Shown one piece after another: positions 1-8,537 of a stretch of DNA of 64,000 bases. The stretch's first letter is position 1; each line of letters begins with the position of its first letter. The position numbers and the translations under genes are program-made. The stretch lies in assembly GCF_000523235.1 (NCBI RefSeq), contig NZ_CP006850.1, forward strand, positions 4,898,001-4,962,000, given 5' to 3'. Source of the DNA: Nocardia nova SH22a. Lineage in GTDB: Bacteria > Actinomycetota > Actinomycetes > Mycobacteriales > Mycobacteriaceae. The notes under the pieces are model-generated. The model was not told where the DNA came from, ran no database searches, and saw only the letters and a program-made list of their open reading frames with translations.

Positions 1-1
1 G

Positions 2-1033
2 TTGCTGGCCAAACTCCGTATCGACGGATTCCTGCTGGGCCTGTTCGCGGCCATGGGAATCGGGCTGATCCTGCCCGCCCGCGGCGGCGCGGCCGATGTC
101 CTGGAGTGGGCCACCAAGGTGGCGATCGCGGTCCTGTTCCTGCTCTACGGCACCAGGCTCGAACCCCGGGAAGCCGTCGCAGGCCTCAAGCACTGGCGGT
201 TGCACACCACGGTCCTGGCCTCGACGTATCTGTTGTTCCCGCTGCTCGGTCTCGCCATGCGACTGCTGGTTCCGACCGTGCTCACCGATCAGCTCTACAC
301 CGGCATGCTCTATCTGTGCCTGTTGCCGTCCACGGTGCAGTCGTCGATCGCCTTCACCGCGATCGCGCGCGGCAATGTGGCGGCCTCGGTGGTCAGCGCG
401 TCGGTGTCGAATCTGCTGGGGGTGTTCGTGACCCCGCTGCTGGTGATGCTGTTGATGCAGACCACCGGCGATGCCACCGTCTCACCGATGTCGATCGTGC
501 AGATCGTGGTGCAGTTGCTGCTGCCGTTCATCGCCGGGCAGCTGCTGCGGCCGAAACTGCACCGGCTGCTGTCGCACACCACGGTGACCAAGGTGGTCGA
601 TCGCGGGTCGGTGTATCTGGTCGTGTACTCCGCGTTCAGCGCGGGCATGGTCGAACACGTCTGGCAGGGGCTGGGCGTGGGGCGCCTGCTCGCCGTGGTC
701 GGCGTCTCGATCGTGTTGCTGGCCGCGGTGCTCGGGATCACCGCCGGAGCGGCGCGCGCACTGGGATTCGACCGCGCCGACCGGATCGTGGTGATCTTCT
801 GCGGTTCCAAGAAGAGCCTGGCGACCGGACTGCCGATGGCCACCGTGCTGTTCGCGGGGCAGCCGGTGGGCCTGATCGTCCTGCCGCTCATGATCTTCCA
901 TCAGATTCAGCTGATCACCTGTGCCGCACTGTCCGCGCGGTGGGGACGGCAGGCCGACGAGGCCGAGGCCGCCCGCACGGCGACCGTGACCGAGGGCGCC
1001 GCCGGACGGATCACACCCGTTCCGCGACGGTGA
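2..1033 (+). CDS. Bile acid:sodium symporter (SBF-like) family transporter, 5' end at window edge
   Basis: The 343-residue frame is almost wholly hydrophobic, with about nine or ten membrane segments, and ends in a short charged cytoplasmic tail. The pattern fits the SBF-like branch of the bile acid:sodium symporter superfamily (YfeH type): an early LLYGTRL segment, a central LLPSTVQSS segment and a later FCGSKKSLATG segment are typical. The substrate cannot be told from sequence; these proteins move organic anions across the cytoplasmic membrane with sodium. The first possible start is a TTG at the second base of the window, so the true start may lie outside. Length is close to the usual 320-340 residues, so little is missing. 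The 3' end overlaps the convergent YcaQ-like gene by 23 bp. Confidence 0.8.
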   Translation: MLAKLRIDGFLLGLFAAMGIGLILPARGGAADVLEWATKVAIAVLFLLYGTRLEPREAVAGLKHWRLHTTVLASTYLLFPLLGLAMRLLVPTVLTDQLYTGMLYLCLLPSTVQSSIAFTAIARGNVAASVVSASVSNLLGVFVTPLLVMLLMQTTGDATVSPMSIVQIVVQLLLPFIAGQLLRPKLHRLLSHTTVTKVVDRGSVYLVVYSAFSAGMVEHVWQGLGVGRLLAVVGVSIVLLAAVLGITAGAARALGFDRADRIVVIFCGSKKSLATGLPMATVLFAGQPVGLIVLPLMIFHQIQLITCAALSARWGRQADEAEAARTATVTEGAAGRITPVPRR

Positions 1034-2282
1034 CCCGCGCGGGAGATCGCCGCCGCGCCGCCACCGCGCCCCGCAGCGCGGCCGCGAGATCACCCCGGTC
1101 ACCGACCACCACGGTGTCGAGGTCCAGCCACTCGGCCAGCTCCGCCAGCGCGTCCGCGAGTTCGGCGGCGATCCGCCCGGCCGGACGATCCGGCTCGGCG
1201 AAGGCGCCGGGCACGTGCAGGCGGCCGGTCGCACGATCGGCCCGCAGATCCACCCGGGCCACCAGCTCACCGTCGAGCAGGAACGGGAAGACGTAATAAC
1301 CGTGCACCCGTTTGTGTTCCGGGGTGTAGATCTCGATGCGGTAATGGAAATCGAAGAGCCGTTCGGCACGCGGCCGGAAGAAGATCAGCGGATCGAACGG
1401 GCACAGCAGGGCGGCGCCCTGGATCCGGCGGGGTATCCGCGCACCGGCGCGCAGATAGGCCGGGCGATCCCAGCCCTCGACCCGGATCTCCTCGATCTCG
1501 CCCGCGTCGATCAGCTCGGCGAGCGCCGGTTCGCACTGGCGCCGGTGCAGGCGGTAGTAGTCGCGCAGGTCGGCCTCGGTGCCGACGCCGAGTGCGTCGG
1601 CCGCGCGCAGAACCAGCTCGCGCACCGCGTCCGGCTCTTCGATCCGCGTGCGCACCACGTCTTCCGGCAGCACCCGCTCGGCGAGGTCGTAATGCCGCTG
1701 GAATCCGACCCGCTTGTCCACCGACAGCTCCCCGGTGGCGAACAGCAGCTCGCACACGACCTTGGTGTCGCTGTGGTTCCAGCCCCAATGATCCTTGCGC
1801 CGCGCGCGTTTCAGCTCGAGGTGCTGTTCGACCTCGGCGGCCGTGCCCGCACCCCGTTCCCCGATCGCCGCGAGCACCCGGTCCGGCAGATCCGGATTCG
1901 CCGCGACCACGCGCTGCGCCCCACCCCAGCGTCCGTTGCGGAACCGGTCCATCCGCCAGCGGAACAGCGGCCAGTCCTCGACGGGTATCAGCGCGGCCTC
2001 GTGTGCCCAGTACTCCACCAGCCGCCGCGGACGGCGGGCGCTGTCGTCCCATACCGTCCCGTCCAGCAGATCGCGATCGTAGCCGCCGATCCGGGCGAAC
2101 ACCGGCGCGTAGTGCGCCCGGACCACCGCGGCCACCGAATCCAGTTGCAGCAGTTTCGTATTGCGCACCGCCCCGAGTACCGACCGCCGCGTGGGTGACG
2201 CACCGCCCCGGTCGCGAACGGTGCCGAATCCCTGGGCTGCGAGGGCCGCGCGACGAGCCACGGCGACGGTGATGGTGCGCAC
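1011..2282 (-). CDS. YcaQ/AlkX-type winged-helix DNA glycosylase-like protein
   Basis: A 423-residue protein of the HTH_42 (YcaQ/AlkZ) superfamily, whose studied members excise bulky alkylated bases or unhook interstrand crosslinks. Recognisable segments are QLDSV at residues 46-50, YWAHEAALIP, and the C-terminal PFDPLIFFRPRAERLF. QLD corresponds to the catalytic Q-hydrophobic-D motif that I recall for the AlkX/YcaQ branch, as opposed to QxQ in AlkZ. I chose GTG at 2282 because family homology begins with VARRAALAAQGF; the open frame continues upstream but the extra residues look like non-coding promoter DNA. A GTG at 2261 is an alternative start. The gene is divergent from the flavoprotein gene. 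Role in repair is inferred from family. Confidence 0.82.
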   Translation of the reverse strand: MRTITVAVARRAALAAQGFGTVRDRGGASPTRRSVLGAVRNTKLLQLDSVAAVVRAHYAPVFARIGGYDRDLLDGTVWDDSARRPRRLVEYWAHEAALIPVEDWPLFRWRMDRFRNGRWGGAQRVVAANPDLPDRVLAAIGERGAGTAAEVEQHLELKRARRKDHWGWNHSDTKVVCELLFATGELSVDKRVGFQRHYDLAERVLPEDVVRTRIEEPDAVRELVLRAADALGVGTEADLRDYYRLHRRQCEPALAELIDAGEIEEIRVEGWDRPAYLRAGARIPRRIQGAALLCPFDPLIFFRPRAERLFDFHYRIEIYTPEHKRVHGYYVFPFLLDGELVARVDLRADRATGRLHVPGAFAEPDRPAGRIAAELADALAELAEWLDLDTVVVGDRGDLAAALRGAVAARRRSPARVTVAERV

Positions 2283-2352
2283 GCACCGAATCTGCCACGG
2301 ACCACCGACAGAAATGCCCGAGGGGGACGGTGATGCGACCGGATCTGCTACC

Positions 2353-2366
2353 TTGAACACGTTCGA
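2353..2366. promoter_or_regulatory. KstR-type operator candidate
   Basis: TTGAACACGTTCGA matches the published mycobacterial KstR motif TnnAACnnGTTnnA at every fixed position. It lies 44 bp before the GTG of the KstD-like flavoprotein and overlaps a possible -35 (TTGAAC). KstR is the TetR-family repressor of sterol catabolism, so the site would make the downstream gene cholesterol-responsive. The match is read from sequence; the regulation is inferred. Confidence 0.55.
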
Positions 2367-2380
2367 TACATGAATGTATC
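2365..2380. promoter_or_regulatory. Second palindromic operator candidate
   Basis: GATACATGAATGTATC is a perfect inverted repeat (7-bp arms, 2-bp centre) that overlaps the KstR-like site by two bases and covers the expected -10/start region. The size and symmetry suit a TetR-family dimer. I cannot name the regulator. Confidence 0.4.
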
Positions 2381-2409
2381 CATTTTGCCTCGAATGTGGA
2401 GGAGTGCCC

Positions 2410-4080
2410 GTGACGCCGTCACAGCAGCCGGATGTCATCGTCGTCGGAGCCGGACTGGCCGGACTGGTGGCCACCTACGAGCTGACCCGGGCGGGCCGTC
2501 GGGTCCTGGTCCTCGATCAGGAGAATCGCAACAATCTGGGCGGCCAGGCGTTCTGGTCACTGGGCGGGCTGTTCCTGGTCGACAGCCCCGAACAGCGCCG
2601 CCTGGGCATCAAGGACTCCTTCGCCCTGGCCTGGCAGGACTGGCAGGGCTCGGCCGGATTCGACCGCGAGGACGAGGACCACTGGGCGCGGCAGTGGGCG
2701 CGCGCCTACGTCGAGTTCGCCGCCGGTGAGAAGCGCCAGTACCTGCACGATCTCGGCTTGCGGGTCACTCCGCTGGTGGGCTGGGCCGAACGCGGCGGCG
2801 CCACCGCCGACGGGCACGGCAACTCCGTGCCCCGCTTCCATCTCACCTGGGGTACCGGCCCGGAGGTACTGCGCGTCTTCCTCGAACCCGTGCTCGCGGC
2901 CGAGCAACGGGGCCTCGTCGAATTCGCCTTCCGGCACCGGGTCGACGATCTCGTCGTCGAAGACGGTGCGGTCGTCGGCGTCCGCGGCAGCGTCCTCGAG
3001 CCGACCGATCTCGACCGCGGTGTGGCCTCCTCGCGAACCACGGTGGGCGAGTTCGAATTCCGCGCACCCGCGGTGCTGGTCTCCTCGGGCGGTATCGGTC
3101 ACAATCACGATCTGATCCGCCGCAACTGGCCCGCCGAACGCCTCGGCCCGTGTCCCGAGACCATGATCTCCGGCGTGCCCGCCCACGTCGACGGGCGCAT
3201 GCTCGGCATCTCCGAATCCGCAGGCGGTCGCATCGTCAACCGCGATCGGATGTGGCACTACACCGAGGGCATCAACAACTGGGATCCGATCTGGCCCGAT
3301 CACGCCATCCGCATCATTCCCGGCCCGTCCTCGCTGTGGTTCGACGCCAACGGAAAGCGTTTGCCCGCACCGTGTTTCCCCGGATTCGACACCAACGCCA
3401 CGATGCGCGAGATCCTGTCCACCGGCTACGACTACTCGTGGTTCGTGCTCACCCAGTCGATCATCGAGAAGGAGTTCGCGCTGTCGGGCTCCGAGCAGAA
3501 TCCCGACATCACCGGCAAGGATCGCAAACTCACGCTCAAGAGCCGCCTCGCCAAGGGCGCACCCGGTCCGGTGGAGGCGTTCAAACGCCACGGTGTGGAC
3601 TTCGTGGTCGCCGACTCCCTGCCGGAACTGGTCCGCGGGATGAACGAGATCGCGCGCGGCCCCCAGCTCGACCTGGCCGATATGGAGCGCCAGATCATCG
3701 CGCGCGACCGCGAACTCGACAACAAGTACAGCAAGGACGCGCAGTTGATGGCGGTCGCCAATGCGCGCCGATCACTCGGCGACAAACTCGGCAGGGTCGC
3801 CGCACCGCACCGCATCCTCGATCCCGCCCACGGCCCGCTCATCGCGGTCCGGCTCAACATCCTCACCCGCAAGACCCTGGGCGGCCTGCAGACCGATCTG
3901 GACTCGCAGGTGATCCGCGCCGACGGGACGCCGTTCCCGGGCCTGTACGCCGCGGGTGAGGTCGCGGGCTTCGGCGGCGGCGGGGTGCACGGCTACAACG
4001 CCCTCGAGGGCACCTTCCTCGGTGGGTGCATCTTCTCGGGGCGGGCGGCCGGGCGCGCGATGGCCCGCCTGCCGCGTTAG
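2410..4080 (+). CDS. FAD-binding dehydrogenase, KstD-like (Rv0785-type flavoprotein)
   Basis: A 556-residue soluble flavoprotein. The N-terminal dinucleotide-binding fold is DVIVVGAGLAGLVATYEL, with GxGxxG at residues 13-18, followed by the acidic beta-2 end (VLVLDQE). The C-terminal FAD closure is GLYAAGEVAGFGGGGVHGYNALEG. This is the fumarate-reductase / 3-ketosteroid-dehydrogenase superfamily, and the sequence resembles what I recall of M. tuberculosis Rv0785. Substrate is unknown; steroid-type substrates are plausible given the operator upstream. GTG at 2410 is chosen because GGAGGA (2398-2403) sits 6 bp upstream; an in-frame ATG at 2374 lies inside the operator and lacks a ribosome binding site. 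Its stop overlaps the stop of the convergent DUF6069-like gene. Confidence 0.85.
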   Translation: MTPSQQPDVIVVGAGLAGLVATYELTRAGRRVLVLDQENRNNLGGQAFWSLGGLFLVDSPEQRRLGIKDSFALAWQDWQGSAGFDREDEDHWARQWARAYVEFAAGEKRQYLHDLGLRVTPLVGWAERGGATADGHGNSVPRFHLTWGTGPEVLRVFLEPVLAAEQRGLVEFAFRHRVDDLVVEDGAVVGVRGSVLEPTDLDRGVASSRTTVGEFEFRAPAVLVSSGGIGHNHDLIRRNWPAERLGPCPETMISGVPAHVDGRMLGISESAGGRIVNRDRMWHYTEGINNWDPIWPDHAIRIIPGPSSLWFDANGKRLPAPCFPGFDTNATMREILSTGYDYSWFVLTQSIIEKEFALSGSEQNPDITGKDRKLTLKSRLAKGAPGPVEAFKRHGVDFVVADSLPELVRGMNEIARGPQLDLADMERQIIARDRELDNKYSKDAQLMAVANARRSLGDKLGRVAAPHRILDPAHGPLIAVRLNILTRKTLGGLQTDLDSQVIRADGTPFPGLYAAGEVAGFGGGGVHGYNALEGTFLGGCIFSGRAAGRAMARLPR

Positions 4081-4622
4081 CGCGTGACGATGCTCTTGGC
4101 GCCCACCGCCCGGATCAGGCTGAAGATCGGCAGGCCGATCACCAGATGTTCGATGGCGGTGGAACCACCCACCCACCAGTCGCTGGACAGCGTCAGCGGA
4201 ATGATCACCGCCGCGGCGATGAGGATTCCGACGATCCAGGAGAAGAACATGTCCGGCGACGGTGTGCCCAGGTGCAGCAGATACCAGAGCACACCGGCCA
4301 GCAGTGCGCACAGGAACGCCACCACGGCGAACCAGTAGCCGTCGTCGGCCATCGGATTCCAGACGCCGAATTTGCCGCTCTCGGTCACCCGGGTGGCCAC
4401 GACGTCGATGATCCAGGCGCACAACCAGGCCGCGAGCGCGGTCACGATCGCGGTCGCGAGCACCCCACCGGCGAACATGCCGAGATTGATCTCGGGGCCG
4501 GATCTCGCGGCGGGGACCTGCCCGCCGGGCTGGGGCCGATATCCGGGATCCTGAGAACCACCCGGCTGATACCCGCTCTCGTATCGTGCCGTGTACGGAT
4601 CACGCGGGTCGTGGGGTTGCAC
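4077..4622 (-). CDS. DUF6069-like four-TM membrane protein
   Basis: A 181-residue protein. Residues 1-45 are hydrophilic and rich in Pro, Gly, Tyr and Gln, and four membrane helices follow (starting near MFAGGVLATAIVTALAAW, YWFAVVAFLCALLAGVLWYL, FFSWIVGILIAAAVIIPLTL, and the segment ending GLPIFSLIRAVG). The arrangement fits the DUF6069 family of actinobacterial membrane proteins, which has no known function. The GTG start at 4622 is supported by GGAGGTG nine bases upstream. It ends head-on against the flavoprotein gene with stop codons sharing bases. No operon partner. Confidence 0.72.
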   Translation of the reverse strand: MQPHDPRDPYTARYESGYQPGGSQDPGYRPQPGGQVPAARSGPEINLGMFAGGVLATAIVTALAAWLCAWIIDVVATRVTESGKFGVWNPMADDGYWFAVVAFLCALLAGVLWYLLHLGTPSPDMFFSWIVGILIAAAVIIPLTLSSDWWVGGSTAIEHLVIGLPIFSLIRAVGAKSIVTR

Positions 4623-4730
4623 CGCCGATCACCTCCGTCGAAAGTGTGTGTGCCGAGTGTAGGGCCGCCCCCTGCCGATCGCCGGGCAAACGACACGCGC
4701 GATGGCGCGTTGGTCCACGGCCGGATCGAA

Positions 4731-5450
4731 TCAGGCCGGGGCCAAGCGTCTTTCGTAGTCGGCGGCCAGATCGCGCAGCGCGGCGGCGCCGTCACCGGCG
4801 AAACTCGAACCGTGCATGATCGCCAGTGTCGCCGGGCGCAGGTCCGCGAGGCGATACAGCGTGGCCGGTACCGCCGGACCCAGCGAGGTGGCGCCGAAGA
4901 CGTCCTCGGCGAACGATGCGGGGCCCACGACATCGGATTCGGTGAGCGCCGGGCCCTCGCCGACCTGGGTCATGAGATCACCGCTGAACAGCACTCCGGT
5001 GGTCTCCTCGTAGAGCACTCGCGACTCCCAGTTGTGCGGCGCGTGCGGGGTATCGATGTGGCGGATCCGGCGCTCCCCCAGCTCGATCACCTCACCGTCG
5101 GCCAGTGGCCGGGGCGGGCGATCGGCCAGATCGTTGATCGACACCTCACAGCCGAGCACCCCGTGTGCGACCTGGGCGTTCGGCGCGGCGGCCAGGAACA
5201 GATTCATCGCGCCGCACTCGTCGGCCTCGACGTGCCCGAAGGTGATCCAGCGCAGCCGCTCGACCGGCATGATCGCGGCGATCTGCTCGGACACCAGCGG
5301 AAACAGCCCGCGCATACCGCAGTGGAACAGCAGCGGCTCCTCGTCGACGACGAGGAATTGATTGAAGGTGAACCCGGTGGGCCCGACCTCGGGTACGAAG
5401 GTCGATATCCGGAACACGCGGTCGGCTATCTCATCGGTACGGCTCTGCAT
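4731..5450 (-). CDS. MBL-fold protein with a flavodiiron/ODP-like metal site
   Basis: A 239-residue metallo-beta-lactamase-fold protein without a flavodoxin domain. The first metal motif is GHVEADECG (H73-x-E75-x-D77), the H-x-E-x-D pattern of flavodiiron and oxygen-binding diiron proteins, not the HxHxDH of hydrolases. Later ligands are visible as His in TPHAPHNW (about 136), Asp in FSGDLM (158) and His in IMHGSS near the C-terminus. A stand-alone diiron domain of this sort could bind oxygen or reduce O2/NO with an external flavoprotein; that is inference. The ATG start at 5450 has GGGAG upstream. Neighbours give no functional hint. Confidence 0.78.
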   Translation of the reverse strand: MQSRTDEIADRVFRISTFVPEVGPTGFTFNQFLVVDEEPLLFHCGMRGLFPLVSEQIAAIMPVERLRWITFGHVEADECGAMNLFLAAAPNAQVAHGVLGCEVSINDLADRPPRPLADGEVIELGERRIRHIDTPHAPHNWESRVLYEETTGVLFSGDLMTQVGEGPALTESDVVGPASFAEDVFGATSLGPAVPATLYRLADLRPATLAIMHGSSFAGDGAAALRDLAADYERRLAPA

Positions 5451-5640
5451 CGTCTGCTCCCATCCGGGGCGGTATACCGGCGCATCGGCCAGGCGCGGAG
5501 CACGCGGGCCGGTCGTGCCGATCCCCCGCCGAAGATGTTATCCGGATCACATCGATCGGTCGATCCCACCACCCGGACGGGGCTCGCGCCGATCGCCCGC
5601 CCCTCCGGCACACATCAGCTTGTCTGAGGAGTTTGCTACC

Positions 5641-6453
5641 GTGGGAATCATGGTCGACTTCCCCATCCTGCAGGTGGACGCCGTGGACTTCGTCCGCAAC
5701 CACAATCCGATCCTCGCGGAGGTATCGCTCACGGTGCGCGCCGGTGAGCACTGGGCGCTGCTGGGTCCCAACGGTGCGGGCAAGACCACGCTGCTGAAGA
5801 TGCTGGGCGCGTTCGAACATCCCACCCGCGGCAGCGTGCACGTCCTGGGCCACCGGCTGGGCCGGGTCGACATGCGCGAGCTGCGCACCCTCATCGGCCA
5901 TGTCGACCCGCGGCACAATCCGCCCTATCCGCTCACCGCACACGAGGTCGTGCTCACCGGCCTGACGAACACCGCCGATCTCAAGCAGCGCTGGTCGCCC
6001 ACTCCGGAACAGGACGCCGAGGCCGATCGGCTGATCGAGCTGATGGGCCTGACCGCGCGGCGCGACGCCCGCTGGCCCACGATGTCGCAGGGCGAACGCG
6101 GGCGTGCGCTCATCGCCCGTGCGCTGATCGCCGAGCCGCGACTGCTCCTGCTCGACGAGCCCGCCACCGGACTGGATGTGGGCGGGCGCGAACAGCTCAT
6201 CGATCGCATCGATCTGCTGCAGTCGACCCATCCGGATCTGGCCTCCGTGCTGGTCACGCACCATCTCGAGGAGCTGCCACCGGCCACCACCCATGCCATG
6301 CTGCTGCGCGCGGGCCGATGCGTGGCCGCGGGCCCGGTGGACGGCGTGCTGACCAGCGAGAACATCAGCACGTGTTTCGACCACCCGATCCGGATCAACC
6401 GCACCGGCGACGGCCGCTGGCACGTCAGCACCGAAGGGGCCGTCCGGGCCTGA
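5641..6453 (+). CDS. ABC transporter ATP-binding protein (stand-alone)
   Basis: A single ABC ATPase domain of about 270 residues. Visible are Walker A GPNGAGKTT, a degenerate signature MSQGERGR, Walker B LLLLDEPATGLD and the switch His in VTHHLEEL. A tyrosine or aromatic A-loop upstream of Walker A is supplied by EHWALLGPN. No permease or binding-protein gene is next to it, so it may energise a distant membrane partner. I start at GTG 5641 because GAGGAG (5626-5631) is nine bases upstream; ATG 5650 is in frame but 18 bases away. The substrate is unknown. Confidence 0.87.
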   Translation: MGIMVDFPILQVDAVDFVRNHNPILAEVSLTVRAGEHWALLGPNGAGKTTLLKMLGAFEHPTRGSVHVLGHRLGRVDMRELRTLIGHVDPRHNPPYPLTAHEVVLTGLTNTADLKQRWSPTPEQDAEADRLIELMGLTARRDARWPTMSQGERGRALIARALIAEPRLLLLDEPATGLDVGGREQLIDRIDLLQSTHPDLASVLVTHHLEELPPATTHAMLLRAGRCVAAGPVDGVLTSENISTCFDHPIRINRTGDGRWHVSTEGAVRA

Positions 6454-6464
6454 CGGGGCACACC

Positions 6465-6485
6465 AATCTTGTCATTGACAAGATT
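6465..6485. promoter_or_regulatory. 21-bp perfect palindrome, operator candidate
   Basis: Arms AATCTTGTCA and TGACAAGATT flank a single T. It lies 12 bp after the ABC ATPase stop and about 60 bp before the DUF3291-like gene, in unusually AT-rich sequence for this genome. It resembles a TetR/MarR operator more than a terminator, since no U-tract follows. No regulator gene is adjacent. Confidence 0.5.
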
Positions 6486-6547
6486 TGTGACGCGTGCGAT
6501 GGTGAGCGGGCGACAACACCGCCGCTCACCTCCGGAAAGTCTGCGCC

Positions 6548-6961
6548 ATGCCCGCTCTGCCCTGGGTCACCATCGATCGGCCCGCCACCGACACCGTCCA
6601 GATCATGGCCTCACGACTCGAGGTCCGCTCCCTGCGCCACGTGCCGCGTTTCTTCGCGACCTCGATGCGGCTGTGGCGCCAGGCGCGCCGCTCCCCCGGC
6701 GCCGTAGGTGTCACGCTGAAGGCGGATCTCGCGGCGCGGACCTTCTGGACGCTGTCGGCCTGGTCCGATGCCGACGCCATCACCGCCTACGCGCGAACCG
6801 AGCCGCACGCCTCCGCCATCGTCAGCGCTCGCGCGGTCATGCGGGAATCGACCTTCGTCTTCTGGTCGGCATCGACCGGCGAGTTGCCGATCGACTGGGC
6901 CGAGGCGCGGCGACGCATCGCCGAGAAGCGCGAAACTCCTGCGGGGCAACCACTGCCGTGA
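6548..6961 (+). CDS. DUF3291 / monooxygenase-like small protein
   Basis: A 137-residue soluble protein containing MRLWRQARRSPGAVGVTLKADLAARTFWTLSAW in its middle third (residues about 38-70). That is the beta-sheet core seen in DUF3291 and antibiotic-biosynthesis-monooxygenase-like dimeric ferredoxin folds. These proteins are often annotated as spheroidene-monooxygenase-like, but activity is unproven. The ATG at 6548 is the only reasonable start. It is preceded by the 21-bp palindrome, suggesting its own regulated promoter, and faces the convergent ansP gene nine bases beyond its stop. Confidence 0.65.
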   Translation: MPALPWVTIDRPATDTVQIMASRLEVRSLRHVPRFFATSMRLWRQARRSPGAVGVTLKADLAARTFWTLSAWSDADAITAYARTEPHASAIVSARAVMRESTFVFWSASTGELPIDWAEARRRIAEKRETPAGQPLP

Positions 6962-6970
6962 CCGGCAGGC

Positions 6971-8437
6971 TCAGTCGTCGACCGGGACCGGATCCACCGT
7001 CCGCGCGGGCTGCTCGTCGGGCGGCTCGCGCAGGCGCGCCACCGCCATCACCCGCGAACGCGCCGCGAACCAGCCGATGATCAGCGCCGGGATCAGGACG
7101 ACGAGACTGGCGACCGTCCAGGTGCCCACCGGACGGTCGAACGCCATCAGCACCAGCATTACCGCCAGGAACACCAGCGTCGCGATGCCGGTGTAGGGCG
7201 CTCCGAACATCCGGAATCCGGGACGTTCCATCTCACCGCGCCGCCACTTGCGCCACAACGCCAACTGGCACAGCACGATCGTCGCCCACGAGGACAGAAT
7301 GCCCAGCGACGCGATATTCAGCACGATCTCGAACGCCCGCGCCGGAACGATGTAGTTGAGCCAGATACCCACCAGCGCGATGGCACTGGTCAGCACGATG
7401 CCGCCGTAGGGCACGCCGCGACTGTTCATGCGCGCGGTGAACTCCGGCGCACTGCCGTTGACCGCCATCGAACGCAGAATGCGGCCGGTGGAATACAGCC
7501 CGGCGTTGAGACTCGAGAACGCCGCCGTGAGCACCACCAGGTTCATGATCGAACCGGCGTGCGGCACACCGAGTTTCGCGAAGAAGGTGACGAACGGGCT
7601 CTCGTCGGCGTGGTAGGCGGTGTAGGGCAGCAGCAGCGCCAGCAGGATCAGCGATCCCACGTAGAACACCGCGATACGCAGGATCACCGAGTTGATCGCG
7701 CGTGGCATGATCTTCTGCGGATTCTCGGTCTCCCCCGCCGCGGTGCCGACCATCTCCACCGCCGCGTAGGCGAATACGACGCCCGAGGCGACGGTCACCA
7801 GCGGCAGCACCCCCGTGGGGAACCAGCCGCCCGCGTGGGACACCAGGCCCAAACCCGTTGCCGCACCGTCGACCCGGAAGCGCCCGCCGAGAAATATCAC
7901 GCCGATGATCAGGAACGACACCAGCGCCACCACCTTGATCAGCGCCGCCCAGAACTCGAGTTCACCGAACCATTTCACCGAGATCAGATTCACACCCAGC
8001 ACCAGCACGAGGGCGATGAGCGCCAGCAGCCACTGCGGTATCGCGCCGAACGCGCCCCAGTAGTGCAGATAGGTCGCGATCGCGGTCGTGTCGACGATGC
8101 CGGTCATCGACCAGTTGAGGAAGTACGTCCAGCCCGCGATGAAAGCCGCCTTCTCCCCGTAGAACTCGCGGGCGTAGGACACGAACGATCCCGAGGACGG
8201 CCGATGCAGGACCAGCTCGCCCAGCGCCCGCAGGATGAAGAAGACGAAGACGCCGCACACCGCGTACACCAGGAACAAACCAGGTCCGGCCTGGGCCAGG
8301 CGCCCACCGGCGCCCAGGAACAGCCCGGTGCCGATCGCGCCGCCGATGGCGATCATCTGCAACTGCCGCGGCTTCAGACTCTTGTGATAGCCGCTGTCCT
8401 CGGCACTCAGGTGGACGTCTGTGGGTAGCTCACTCAT
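6971..8437 (-). CDS. ansP: L-asparagine permease-type amino acid transporter (APC family)
   Basis: A 488-residue APC-superfamily permease with about 12 membrane helices. It closely resembles what I recall of M. tuberculosis AnsP1/AnsP2: the opening [20 protein letters not shown], the [15 protein letters not shown] loop and [20 protein letters not shown] are near identical in kind. These proteins import asparagine (AnsP1 also aspartate) for nitrogen supply. I start at ATG 8437 ([19 protein letters not shown]); an open frame extends further upstream but only through the shared intergenic DNA with the divergent ggt gene. Confidence 0.88.
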   Translation of the reverse strand: MSELPTDVHLSAEDSGYHKSLKPRQLQMIAIGGAIGTGLFLGAGGRLAQAGPGLFLVYAVCGVFVFFILRALGELVLHRPSSGSFVSYAREFYGEKAAFIAGWTYFLNWSMTGIVDTTAIATYLHYWGAFGAIPQWLLALIALVLVLGVNLISVKWFGELEFWAALIKVVALVSFLIIGVIFLGGRFRVDGAATGLGLVSHAGGWFPTGVLPLVTVASGVVFAYAAVEMVGTAAGETENPQKIMPRAINSVILRIAVFYVGSLILLALLLPYTAYHADESPFVTFFAKLGVPHAGSIMNLVVLTAAFSSLNAGLYSTGRILRSMAVNGSAPEFTARMNSRGVPYGGIVLTSAIALVGIWLNYIVPARAFEIVLNIASLGILSSWATIVLCQLALWRKWRRGEMERPGFRMFGAPYTGIATLVFLAVMLVLMAFDRPVGTWTVASLVVLIPALIIGWFAARSRVMAVARLREPPDEQPARTVDPVPVDD

Positions 8438-8537
8438 CGGTCGGATGATCCCTTGGTCGACAGCGGGGCGGCTCGACGTTACCCCGTGTGGGAACGAAGC
8501 CCGGCGGCGTGGGGCGCTCACGGAATAAAATCCCCGC

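Noticed and set aside
2283..2474. N-terminal extension of the YcaQ-like protein to 2474
   Set aside because: It would read through the two operators and the start of the divergent flavoprotein gene, and the residues do not resemble the family.
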